This document shows positions 47,001-59,909 of a stretch of 64,000 nt of DNA, one piece after another. The stretch's first letter is position 1. Each line of letters starts with the position of its first letter. The DNA comes from Hydractinia symbiolongicarpus (taxonomy: Eukaryota; Cnidaria; Hydrozoa; Anthoathecata; Hydractiniidae). The translations under genes were made by a program, and so were the position numbers. Below the pieces are notes generated by a model. The model was not told the DNA's origin and made no database searches. It was given only the letters and a program-made list of their open reading frames with translations. The DNA lies in the NCBI RefSeq assembly GCF_029227915.1, contig NC_079879.1:248001-312000 (forward strand). The letters run 5' to 3'.

Positions 47001-50000
47001 AACTCATTTCCCGAACGATTTTTTAAATTAAATTTTTACCACTAAAACGCATGAGACTTGTAGTTTTCAAAAACGATTTCATTTTTGATGAGACGCTGAA
47101 TAAAAGGAGTTTAATCTCCGGCAAACGAAAACCCGCGATTTCCCGTAAATCCCGGACCCTGCCCGTATAGTCAAAAGTATACAAATAAAGTACGCAGGGA
47201 GTAAACTCATTTCCCGAACGATTCTTTAAATTATTTTTCACCACTAAAACGCATAAGACTTGTAGCTTTCAAAAACGATTTCATTCTTGATGAGACGCTG
47301 AATAAAAGGAGTTTAATCTCCGGCAAACGAAAACCCGCGATTTCCCGTAAATCCCAGACTCGGCCCGTATAGTCAAAAGTATACAAAGAAAGTACGCAGG
47401 GAGTAAACTCATTTCCGGAACGATTCTTTAAATTAATTTTTCACCACTAAAACGCATAAGAGTTGTAGTTTTCAAAAATGATTTCATTTTTGATGAGACG
47501 CTGAACAAAAGGAGTTTAATCTCCGGCAAACGAAAACCCGCGATTTCCCGTAAATCCCAGACTCGGCCGTATAGTCGAATGTATACAAAGAAAGTAAACT
47601 GGAAGTAAAATCATTTCCCAAACGATTTTTTAAATTAATTTTTTACCACTAAAACGCATGAGACTTGTAGTTTTCAAAAACGATTTCATTTTTGATGAGA
47701 CGCTGAATAAAAGGAGTTTAATCGCCGGCAAACGAAAACCCGCAATTTCCCGTAAATCTCGGACTCGGCCCGTATAGTCAAAAGTATACAAAGAAAGTAC
47801 CCAGGGATTAAACTCATTTCCCGAACGATTCTTTAAATTATTTTTCACCACTAAAACGCATGAGACTTGTAGTTTTCAAAAACGATTTCATTTTTGATGA
47901 GACGCTGAATAAAAGAAGTTTAATCGCCGGCAAACGAAAACCCGCAATTTCCCGTAAATCCCGGACTCGGCCCGTATAGTCAAAAGTATACAAAGAAAGT
48001 ACCCAGGGAGTAAACTCATTTCCCGAACGATTCTTTAAATTATTTTTCACCTCTAAAACGCATGAGACTTGTAGTTTTCAAAAATGATTTCATTTTTGAT
48101 GAGACGCTGAATAAAAGGAGTTTAATCTCCGGCAAACGAAAACCCGCGATTTCCCGTAAATCCCGGACCCTGCCCGTATAGTCAAAAGTATACAAATAAA
48201 GTATGCAGGGAGTAAACTCATTTCCCGAACGATTCTTTAAATTATTTTTTCACCGCTAAAACGCATGAGACTTGTAGTTTTCAAAAATGATTTCATTTTT
48301 GATGAGACGCTGAATAAAAGAAGTTTCACGCCGGCAAACAAAAACCCGCGATTTCCCGTAAATCCCGGGCTTGGCCCGTATAGTCAAAAGTATACAAAGA
48401 AAGTACGCAGGGAGTAAACTCATTTCCCGAACGATTCTTTAAATTAATTTTTCACCACTAAAACGCATGAGAGTTGTAGTTTTCAAAAATGATTTCATTT
48501 TTGATGAGACGTTGAATAAAAGGAGTTTAATCTCCGGCAAACGAAAACCCGCGATTTCCCGTAAATCCCAGACTCGGCCGTATAGTCGAATGTATACAAA
48601 GAAAGTAAACTGGGAGTAAACTCATTTCCCGAACGATTTTTTAAATTAATTTTTTACCACAGAAACGCATAAGACTTGTAGCTTTCAAAAACGATTTCAT
48701 TCTTGATGAGACGCTGAATAAAAGGAGTTTAATCTCCGGCAAACGAAAACCCGCGATTTCCCGTAAATCCCAGACTCGGCCCGTATAGTCAAAAGTATAC
48801 AAAGAAAGTACCCAGGGAGTAAACTCATTTCCCGAACGATTCTTTTAATTATTTTTCACTACTAAAACGCATGAGACTTGTAGTTTTCAAAAACGATTTC
48901 ATTTTTGATGAGACGCTGAATAAAAGGAGTTTAATCGCCGGCAAACGAAAACCCGCAATTTCCCGTAAATCCCAGACTCGGCCCGTATAGTCAAAAGTAT
49001 ACAAAGAAAGTACCCAGGGATTAAACTCATTTCCCGAACGATTCTTTAAATTATTTTTCACCACTAAAACGCATGAGACTTGTAGTTTTCAAAAACGATT
49101 TCATTTTTGATGAGACGCTGAATAAAAGAAGTTTAATCGCCGGCAAACGAAAACCCGCAATTTCCCGTAAATCCCGGACTCGGCCCGTATAGTCAAAAGT
49201 ATACAAAGAAAGTACCCAGGGAGTAAACTCATTTTCCGAACGATTCTTTAAATTATTTTTCACCTCTAAAACGCATGAGACTTGTAGTTTTCAAAAATGA
49301 TTTCATTTTTGATGAGACGCTGAATAAAAGGAGTTTAATCTCCGGCAAACGAAAACCCGCGATTTCCCGTAAATCCCGGACCCTGCCCGTATAGTCAAAA
49401 GTATACAAATAAAGTATGCAGGGAGTAAACTCATTTCCCGAACGATTCTTTAAATTATTTTTTCACCGCTAAAACGCATGAGACTTGTAGTTTTCAAAAA
49501 TGATTTCATTTTTGATGAGACGCTGAATAAAAGAAGTTTCACGCCGGCAAACAAAAACCCGCGATTTCCCGTAAATCCCGGGCTTGGCCCGTATAGTCAA
49601 AAGTATACAAAGAAAGTACGCAGGGAGTAAACTCATTTCCCGAACGATTCTTTAAATTAATTTTTCACAACTAAAACGCATGAGACTTGTAGTTTTCAAA
49701 AATGATTTCATTCTTGATGAGACGCTGAATAAAAGACGTTTAACGCCGGCAAACAAAAACCCGCGATTTCCCGTAGATCCCGGGCTTGGCCCGTATAGTC
49801 AAAAGTATACAAAGAAAGTACGCAGGGAGTAAACTCATTTCCCGAACGATTCTTTAAATTAATTTTTCACCACTAAAACGCATGAGACTTGTAGTTTTCA
49901 AAAATGATTTCATTTTTGATGAGACGCTGAATAAAAGGAGTTTAATCGCCGGCAAACGAAAACCCGCAATTTCCCGTAAATCCCGGACTCGGCCCGTATA

Positions 50001-53000
50001 GTCAAAAGTATACAAAGAAAGTACGCAGGGTGTAAACTCCTTTCCCGAACGATTTTTTAAATTAATTTTTCACAACTAAAACGCATGAGACTTGTAGTTT
50101 TCAAAAATGATTTCATTCTTGATGAGACGCTGAATAAAAGACGTTTAACGCCGGCAAACAAAAACCCGCGATTTCCCGTAGATCCCGGGCTTGGCCCGTA
50201 TAGTCAAAAGTATACAAAGAAAGTACGCAGGGAGTAAACTCATTTCCCGAACGATTCTTTAAATTAATTTTTCACCACTAAAACGCATGAGACTTGTAGT
50301 TTTCAAAAATGATTTCATTTTTGATGAGACGCTGAATAAAAGGAGTTTAATCTCTGGCAAACGAAAACCCGCGATTTCCCGTAAATCCCAGACTCGGCCG
50401 TATAGTCAAATGTATACAAAGAAAGTAAACTGGGAGTAAACTCATTTCCCGAACGATTTTTTAAATTAATTTTTTACCACTAAAACGCATGAGACTTGTA
50501 GTTTTCAAAATCGATTTCATTTTTGATGAGACGCTGAATAAAAGGAGTTTAATCGCCGGCAAACGAAAACCCGCAATCTCCCGTAAATCCCGGACTCGGC
50601 CCGTATAGTCAAAAGTATACAAAGAAAGTACGCAGGGTGTTAACTCCTTTCCCGAACGATTTTTTAAATTAATTTTTCACAACTAAAACGCATGAGACTT
50701 GTAGTTTTCAAAAATGATTTCATTCTTGATGAGACGCTGAATAAAAGACGTTTAACGCCGGCAAACAAAAACCCGCGATTTCCCGTAGATCCCGGGCTTG
50801 GCCCGTATAGTCAAAAGTATACAAAGAAAGTACGCAGGGAGTAAACTCATTTCCCGAACGATTCTTTAAATTAATTTTTCACCACTAAAACGCATGAGAC
50901 TTGTAGTTTTCAAAAATGAGTTCATTTTTGATGAGACGCTGAATAAAAGGAGTTTAATCTCTGGCAAACGAAAACCCGCGATTTCCCGTAAATCCCAGAC
51001 TCGGCCGTATAGTCGAATGTATACAAAGAAAGTAAACTGGGAGTAAACTCATTTCCCGAACGATTTTTTAAATTAATTTTTTTAACACAGAAACGCATAA
51101 GACTTGTAGCTTTCAAAAACGATTTCATTCTTGATGAGACGCTGAATAAAAGGAGTTTAATCTCCGGCAAACGAAAACCCGCGATTTCCCGTAAATCCCA
51201 GACTCGGCCCGTATAGTCAAAAGTATACAAAGAAAGTACCCAGGGAGTAAACTCATTTCCCGAACGATTCTTTAAATTATTTTTCACTACTAAAACGCAT
51301 GAGACTTGTAGTTTTCAAAAACGATTTCATTTTTGATGAGACGCTGAATAAAAGGAGTTTAATCGCCGGCAAACGAAAACCCGCAATTTCCCGTAAATCC
51401 CAGACTCGGCCCGTATAGTCAAAAGTATACAAAGAAAGTACCCAGGGAGTAAACTCATTTCCCGAACGATTCTGTAAATTATTTTTCACCACTAAAACGC
51501 ATGAGACTTGTAGTTTTGAAAAATGATTTCATTTTTGATGAGACGCTGAATAAAAGGAGTTTAATCTCCGGCAAACGAAAACCCGCGATTTCCCGTAAAT
51601 CCCGGACCCTGCCCGTATAGTCAAAAGTATACAAATAAAGTATGCAGGGAGTAAACTCATTTCCCGAACGATTCTTTAAATTATTTTTTCACCGCTAAAA
51701 CGCATGAGACTTGTAGTTTTCAAAAATGATTTCATTTTTGATGAGACGCTGAATAAAAGAAGTTTCACGCCGGCAAACAAAAACCCGCGATTTCCCGTAG
51801 ATCCCGGGCTTGGCCCGTATAGTCAAAAGTATACAAAGAAAGTACGCAGGGAGTAAACTCATTTCCCGAACGATTCTTTAAATTAATTTTTCACCACTAA
51901 AACGCATGAGAGTTGTAGTTTTCAAAAATGATTTCATTTTTGATGAGACGCTGAATAAAAGGAGTTTAATCTCCGGCAAACGAAAACCCGCGATTTCCCG
52001 TAAATCCCAGACTCGGCCGTATAGTCGAATGTATACAAAGAAAGTAAACTGGAAGTAAAATCATTTCCCAAACGATTTTTTAAATTAATTTTTTACCACT
52101 AAAACGCATGAGACTTGTAGTTTTTAAAAACGATTTCATTTTTGATGAGACGCTGAATAAAAGGAGTTTAATCTTCGGCAAACGAAAACCCGCGATTTCC
52201 CGTAAATCCCGGACCCTGCCCGTATAGTCAAAAGTATACAAATAAAGTATGCAGGGAGTAAACTCATTTCCCGAACGATTCTTTAAATTATTTTTCACCA
52301 CTAAAACGCATAAGACTTGTAGCTTTCAAAAACGATTTCATTTTTGATGAGACGCTGAATAAAAGGAGTTTAATCTCCGGCAAACGAAATCCCGCGATTT
52401 CCCGTAAATCCCAGACTCGGCCCGTATAGTCAAAAGTATACAAAGAAAGTACGCAGGGAGTAAACTCATTTCCCGAACGATTTTTTAAATTAAATTTTTA
52501 CCACTAAAACGCATGAGACTTGTAGTTTTCAAAAACGATTTCATTTTTGATGAGACGCTGAATAAAAGGAGTTTAATCTCCGGCAAACGAAAACCCGCGA
52601 TTTCCCGTAAATCCCGGACCCTGCCCGTATAGTCAAAAGTATACAAATAAAGTACGCAGGGAGTAAACTCATTTCCCGAACGATTCTTTAAATTATTTTT
52701 CACCACTAAAACGCATAAGACTTGTAGCTTTCAAAAACGATTTCATTCTTGATGAGACGCTGAATAAAAGGAGTTTAATCTCCGGCAAACGAAAACCCGC
52801 GATTTCCCGTAAATCCCAGACTCGGCCCGTATAGTCAAAAGTATACAAAGAAAGTACGCAGGGAGTAAACTCATTTCCGGAACGATTCTTTAAATTAATT
52901 TTTCACCACTAAAACGCATAAGAGTTGTAGTTTTCAAAAATGATTTCATTTTTGATGAGACGCTGAACAAAAGGAGTTTAATCTCCGGCAAACGAAAACC

Positions 53001-54482
53001 CGCGATTTCCCGTAAATCCCAGACTCGGCCGTATAGTCGAATGTATACAAAGAAAGTAAACTGGAAGTAAAATCATTTCCCAAACGATTTTTTAAATTAA
53101 TTTTTTACCACTAAAACGCATGAGACTTGTAGTTTTCAAAAACGATTTCATTTTTGATGAGACGCTGAATAAAAGGAGTTTAATCGCCGGCAAACGAAAA
53201 CCCGCAATTTCCCGTAAATCTCGGACTCGGCCCGTATAGTCAAAAGTATACAAAGAAAGTACCCAGGGATTAAACTCATTTCCCGAACGATTCTTTAAAT
53301 TATTTTTCACCACTAAAACGCATGAGACTTGTAGTTTTCAAAAACGATTTCATTTTTGATGAGACGCTGAATAAAAGAAGTTTAATCGCCGGCAAACGAA
53401 AACCCGCAATTTCCCGTAAATCCCGGACTCGGCCCGTATAGTCAAAAGTATACAAAGAAACTACCCAGGGAGTAAACTCATTTCCCGAACGATTCTTTAA
53501 ATTATTTTTCACCTCTAAAACGCATGAGACTTGTAGTTTTCAAAAATGATTTCATTTTTGATGAGACGCTGAATAAAAGGAGTTTAATCTCCGGCAAACG
53601 AAAACCCGCGATTTCCCGTAAATCCCGGACTCTGCCCGTATAGTCAAAAGTATACAAATAAAGTATGCAGGGAGTAAACTCATTTCCCGAACGATTCTTT
53701 AAATTATTTTTTCACCGCTAAAACGCATGAGACTTGTAGTTTTCAAAAATGATTTCATTTTTGATGAGACGCTGAATAAAAGAAGTTTCACGCCGGCAAA
53801 CAAAAACCCGCGATTTCCCGTAAATCCCGGGCTTGGCCCGTATAGTCAAAAGTATACAAAGAAAGTACGCAGGGAGTAAACTCATTTCCCGAACGATTCT
53901 TTAAATTAATTTTTCACCACTAAAACGCATGAGAGTTGTAGTTTTCAAAAATGATTTCATTTTTGATGAGACGTTGAATAAAAGGAGTTTAATCTCCGGC
54001 AAACGAAAACCCGCGATTTCCCGTAAATCCCAGACTCGGCCGTATAGTCGAATGTATACAAAGAAAGTAAACTGGGAGTAAACTCATTTCCCGAACGATT
54101 TTTTAAATTAATTTTTTACCACAGAAACGCATAAGACTTGTAGCTTTCAAAAACGATTTCATTCTTGATGAGACGCTGAATAAAAGGAGTTTAATCTCCG
54201 GCAAACGAAAACCCGCGATTTCCCGTAAATCCCAGACTCGGCCCGTATAGTCAAAAGTATACAAAGAAAGTACCCAGGGAGTAAACTCATTTCCCGAACG
54301 ATTCTTTAAATTATTTTTCACTACTAAAACGCATGAGACTTGTAGTTTTCAAAAACGATTTCATTTTTGATGAGACGCTGAATAAAAGGAGTTTAATCGC
54401 CGGCAAACGAAAACCCGCAATTTCCCGTAAATCCCAGACTCGGCCCGTATAGTCAAAAGTATACAAAGAAAGTACCCAGGGA
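44010..54482. repeat. 27-mer higher-order repeat, period 5,462 bp, ~1.9 copies
   Basis: Markers 5,462 bp apart: 'tttcacaact' at 44,201/49,663; 'cacagaaacg' at 45,624/51,086 and 48,658/54,120; 'gaacaaaagg' at 47,503/52,965; 'cacctct' at 48,048/53,510. The 27-mer is itself composite: 'cacagaaacg' occurs at 45,624, 48,658, 51,086 and 54,120, spacings of 3,034, 2,428 and 3,034 bp, that is 15 + 12 + 15 units. Copy 1 is about 44,010-49,471; copy 2 follows it and is broken off near 54,482, where 'cgattctgtaaatt' shows a switch to the 3,034-bp register. Confidence 0.92.
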
Positions 54483-57050
54483 GTAAACTCATTTCCCGAA
54501 CGATTCTGTAAATTATTTTTCACCACTAAAACGCATGAGACTTGTAGTTTTGAAAAATGATTTCATTTTTGATGAGACGCTGAATAAAAGGAGTTTAATC
54601 TCCGGCAAACGAAAACCCGCGATTTCCCGTAAATCCCGGACCCTGCCCGTATAGTCAAAAGTATACAAATAAAGTATGCAGGGAGTAAACTCATTTCCCG
54701 AACGATTCTTTAAATTATTTTTTCACCGCTAAAACGCATGAGACTTGTAGTTTTCAAAAATGATTTCATTTTTGATGAGACGCTGAATAAAAGAAGTTTC
54801 ACGCCGGCAAACAAAAACCCGCGATTTCCCGTAGATCCCGGGCTTGGCCCGTATAGTCAAAAGTATACAAAGAAAGTACGCAGGGAGTAAACTCATTTCC
54901 CGAACGATTCTTTAAATTAATTTTTCACCACTAAAACGCATGAGAGTTGTAGTTTTTAAAAATGATTTCATTTTTGATGAGACGCTGAATAAAAGGAGTT
55001 TAATCTCCGGCAAACGAAAACCCGCGATTTCCCGTAAATCCCAGACTCGGCCGTATAGTCGAATGTATACAAAGAAAGTAAACTGGAAGTAAAATCATTT
55101 CCCAAACGATTTTTTAAATTAATTTTTTACCACTAAAACGCATGAGACTTGTAGTTTTTAAAAACGATTTCATTTTTGATGAGACGCTGAATAAAAGGAG
55201 TTTAATCTTCGGCAAACGAAAACCCGCGATTTCCCGTAAATCCCGGACCCTGCCCGTATAGTCAAAAGTATACAAATAAAGTATGCAGGGAGTAAACTCA
55301 TTTCCCGAACGATTCTTTAAATTATTTTTCACCACTAAAACGCATAAGACTTGTAGCTTTCAAAAACGATTTCATTTTTGATGAGACGCTGAATAAAAGG
55401 AGTTTAATCTCCGGCAAACGAAATCCCGCGATTTCCCGTAAATCCCAGACTCGGCCCGTATAGTCAAAAGTATACAAAGAAAGTACGCAGGGAGTAAACT
55501 CATTTCCCGAACGATTTTTTAAATTAAATTTTTACCACTAAAACGCATGAGACTTGTAGTTTTCAAAAACGATTTCATTTTTGATGAGACGCTGAATAAA
55601 AGGAGTTTAATCTCCGGCAAACGAAAACCCGCGATTTCCCGTAAATCCCGGACCCTGCCCGTATAGTCAAAAGTATACAAATAAAGTACGCAGGGAGTAA
55701 ACTCATTTCCCGAACGATTCTTTAAATTATTTTTCACCACTAAAACGCATAAGACTTGTAGCTTTCAAAAACGATTTCATTCTTGATGAGACGCTGAATA
55801 AAAGGAGTTTAATCTCCTTCAAACGAAAACCCGCGATTTCCCGTAAATCCCAGACTCGGCCCGTATAGTCAAAAGTATACAAAGAAAGTACGCAGGGAGT
55901 AAACTCATTTCCGGAACGATTCTTTAAATTAATTTTTCACCACTAAAACGCATAAGAGTTGTAGTTTTCAAAAATGATTTCATTTTTGATGAGACGCTGA
56001 ACAAAAGGAGTTTAATCTCCGGCAAACAAAAACCCGCGATTTCCCGTAAATCCCAGACTCGGCCGTATAGTCGAATGTATACAAAGAAAGTAAACTAGAA
56101 GTAAAATCATTTCCCAAACGATTTTTTAAATTAAATTTTTACCACTAAAACGCATGAGACTTGTAGTTTTCAAAAACGATTTCATTTTTGATGAGACGCT
56201 GAATAAAAGGAGTTTAATCGCCGGCAAACGAAAACCCGCAATTTCCCGTAAATCTCGGACTCGGCCCGTATAGTCAAAAGTATACAAAGAAAGTACCCAG
56301 GGATTAAACTCATTTCCCGAACGATTCTTTAAATTATTTTTCACCACTAAAACGCATGAGACTTGTAGTTTTCAAAAACGATTTCATTTTTGATGAGACG
56401 CTGAATAAAAGAAGTTTAATCGCCGGCAAACGAAAACCCGCAATTTCCCGTAAATCCCGGACTCGGCCCGTATAGTCAAAAGTATACAAAGATAGTACCC
56501 AGGGAGTAAACTCATTTCCCGAACGATTCTTTAAATTATTTTTCACCTCTAAAACGCATGAGACTTGTAGTTTTCAAAAATGATTTCATTTTTGATGAGA
56601 CGCTGAATAAAAGGAGTTTAATCTCCGGCAAACGAAAACCCGCGATTTCCCGTAAATCCCGGACCCTGCCCGTATAGTCAAAAGTATACAAATAAAGTAT
56701 GCAGGGAGTAAACTCATTTCCCGAACGATTCTTTAAATTATTTTTTCACCGCTAAAACGCATGAGACTTGTAGTTTTCAAAAATGATTTCATTTTTGATG
56801 AGACGCTGAATAAAAGAAGTTTCACGCCGGCAAACAAAAACCCGCGATTTCCCGTAAATCCCGGGCTTGGCCCGTATAGTCAAAAGTATACAAAGAAAGT
56901 ACGCAGGGAGTAAACTCATTTCCCGAACGATTCTTTAAATTAATTTTTCACCACTAAAACGCATGAGAGTTGTAGTTTTCAAAAATGATTTCATTTTTGA
57001 TGAGACGTTGAATAAAAGGAGTTTAATCTCCGGCAAACGAAAACCCGCAA
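51090..57050. repeat. 15-mer higher-order repeat, period 3,034 bp, ~2 copies
   Basis: It overlaps the second 27-mer. 'gaacaaaagg' at 52,965/55,999 and 'cacctct' at 53,510/56,544 are 3,034 bp apart, and the 'cttgtagttttgaaaaatg' unit near 51,510 returns near 54,544. The register ends near 57,050, where the unit reads 'cccgcaatttcccg' with 'cccggactcggccg' rather than the expected 'cccgcgattt' and 'cccagactc'. Confidence 0.9.
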
Positions 57051-59387
57051 TTTCCCGTAAATCCCGGACTCGGCCGTATAGTCGAATGTATACAAAGAAA
57101 GTAAACTGGGTGTAAACTCATTTCCCGAACGATTCTTTAAATTATTTTTCACCACTAAAAGGCATGAGACTTGTAGTTTTCAAAAACGATTTCATTTTTG
57201 ATGAGACGCTGAATAAAAGGAGTTTAATCTCCGGCAAACGAAAACCCGCGATTTTTCCGTAAATCCCGGACCCGGCCCGTATAGTCAAAAGTATACAAAG
57301 AAAGTAAACTGGGAGTAAACTCATTTCCCGAACGATTTTTTAAATTAATTTTTTACCACAAAAACGCATAAGACTTGTAGCTTTCAAAAACGATTTCATT
57401 CTTGATGAGACGCTGAATAAAAGGAGTTTAATCTCCGGCAAACGAAAACCCGCGATTTCCCGTAAATCCCAGACTCGGCCCGTATAGTCAAAAGTATACA
57501 AAGAAAGTACGCAGGGAGTAAACTCATTTCCCGAACGATTCTTTAAATTAATTTTTCACCACTAAAACGCATGAGAGTTGTAGTTTTCAAAAATGATTTC
57601 ATTTTTGATGAGACGCTGAATAAAAGGAGTTTAATCTCCGGCAAACGAAAACCCGCGATTTCCCGTAAATCCCAGACTCGGCCGTATAGTCGAATGTATA
57701 CAAAGAAAGTAAACTGGAAGTAAAATCATTTCCCAAACGATTTTTTAAATTAATTTTTTACCACTAAAACGCATGAGACTTGTAGTTTTCAAAAACGATT
57801 TCATTGTTGATGAGACGCTGAATAAAAGGAGTTTAATCGCCGGCAAACTAAAACCCGCAATTTCCCGTAAATCCCGGACTCGGCCCGTATAGTCAAAAGT
57901 ATACAAAGAAAGTACCCAGGGAGTAAACTCATTTCCCGAACGATTCTTTAATTATTTTTCACCACTAAAACGCATGAGACTTGTAGTTTTCAAAAACGAT
58001 TTCATTTTTGATGAGACGCTGAATAAAAGGAGTTTAATCGCCGGCAAACTAAAACCCGCAATTTCCCGTAAATCCCGGACTCGGCCCGTATAGTCAAAAG
58101 TATACAAAGAAAGTACCCAGGGAGTAAACTCATTTCCCGAACGATTCTTTAATTATTTTTCACCACTAAAACGCATGAGACTTGTAGTTTTCAAAAACGA
58201 TTTCATTTTTGATGAGACGCTGAATAAAAGGAGTTTAATCTCCGGCAAACGAAAACCCGCGATTTCCCGTAAATCCCGGACCCGGCCCGTATAGTCAAAA
58301 GTATACAAAGAAAGTAAACTGGGAGTAAACTCATTTCCCGAACGATTTTTTAAATTAATTTTTTACCACAAAAACGCATAAGACTTGTAGCTTTCAAAAA
58401 CGATTTCATTCTTGATGAGACGCTGAATAAAAGGAGTTTAATGTCCGGCAAACGAAAACCCGCGATTTCCCGTAAATCCCAGACTCGGCCCGTATAGTCA
58501 AAAGTATACAAAGAAAGTACGCAGGGAGTAAACTCATTTCCCGAACGATTCTTTAAATTATTTTTCGCCACTAAAACGCATGAGACTTGTAGTTTTCAAA
58601 AACGATTTCATTTTTGTTGAGACGCTGAATAAAAGGAGTTTAATCGCCGGCAAACGAAAACCCGCAATTTCCCGTAAATCCCGGACTCGGCCCGTATAGT
58701 CAAAAGTATACAAAGAAAGTACCCAGGGAGTAAACTCATTTCCCGAACGATTCTTTAAATTATTTTTCACCACTAAAACGCATGAGACTTGTAGTTTTCA
58801 AAAACGATTTTATTTTTGATGAGACGCTGAATAAAAGGAGTTTAATCGCCGGCAAACGAAAACCCGCAATTTCCCGTAAATCCCGGACTCGGCCCGTATA
58901 GTCAAAAGTATAGAAAGAAAGTACCCAGGGAGTAAACTCATTTCCCGAACGATTCTTTAAAATATTTTTCACCACTAAAACGCATGAGACTTGTAGTTTT
59001 CAAAAACGATTTTATTTTTGATGAGACGCTGAATAAAAGGAGTTTAATCGCCGGCAAACGAAAACCCGCAATTTCCCGTAAATCCCGGACTCGGCCCGTA
59101 TAGTCAAATGTATACAAAGAAAGTACCCAGGGATTAAACTCATTTCCCGAACGATTCTTTAAATTATTTTTCACCACTAAAACGCATGAGACTTGTAGTT
59201 TTCAAAAACGATTTCATTTTTGATGAGACGCTGAATAAAAGGAGTTTAATCGCCGGCAAACGAAAACCCGCAATTTCCCGTAAATCCCGGACTCGGCCCG
59301 TATAGTCAAAAGTATACAAAGAAAGTACCCAGGGAGTAAACTCATTTCCCGAACGATTCTTTAAATTATTTTTCACCACTAAAACGC
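57051..59387. repeat. Satellite block with a one-unit tandem duplication
   Basis: About eleven and a half units. 'cggcaaactaaaacc' occurs at 57,841 and 58,042, 201 bp apart, and both units have the rare 'ctttaattattt' with one A lost, so a single monomer was duplicated. A small insertion 'cgatttttccg' is seen near 57,250. Between 58,560 and 59,380 four very similar class A units follow each other. Confidence 0.75.
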
Positions 59388-59909
59388 ATGAGACTTGTAG
59401 TTTTCAAAAACGATTTTATTTTTGATGAGACGCTGAATAAAAAGAGTTTAATCGCCGGCAAACGAAAACCCGCAATTTCCCGTAAATCCCAGGCTCGGCC
59501 GTATAGTCGAATGTATACAAAGAAAGTAAACTGGGAGAAAAATCATTTCCCGAACGATTCTTTAAATTATTTTTCACCACTAAAACGCATGAGACTTGTA
59601 GTTTTCAAAAACGATTTCATTTTTGATGAGACGCTGAATAAAAGGAGTTTAATCGCCGGCAAACGAAAACCCGCAATTCCCGTAAATCCCGGACTCGTCC
59701 CGTATAGTCAAAAGTATACAAAGAAAGTACCCAGGGAGAAAAATCATTTCCCGAACGATTCTTTAAATTATTTTTCACCACTAAAACGCATGAGACTTGT
59801 AGTTTTCAAAAACGATTTCATTTTTGATGAGACGCTGAATAAAAGGAGATTAATCTCCGGCAAACGAAAACCCGCAATTTCCCGTAAAACCAAGACCCGG
59901 CCCGTATAG
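59388..59909 (+). other. 173-codon open frame made of three satellite units (not a proven gene)
   Basis: An ATG frame runs through two whole monomers and part of a third. It is open because the two monomers are exactly 201 bp (ATGs at 59,388, 59,589 and 59,790), so the frame is kept, and because the usual 'gggagtaaac' is changed to 'gggagaaaaa' in both, removing the TAA. The predicted product is a 67-residue repeat, basic, beginning MRLVVFKNDFIFDETLNK, and ends at a TAG at 59,907. There is no recognisable domain, and codon use is that of the satellite. I regard it as a chance frame. Confidence 0.3.

Noticed and set aside
7690-57050. All large duplications as assembly errors
   Set aside because: Cannot be excluded without reads, but copies differ by scattered private bases and unit-length gaps, which simple assembly duplication would not create.
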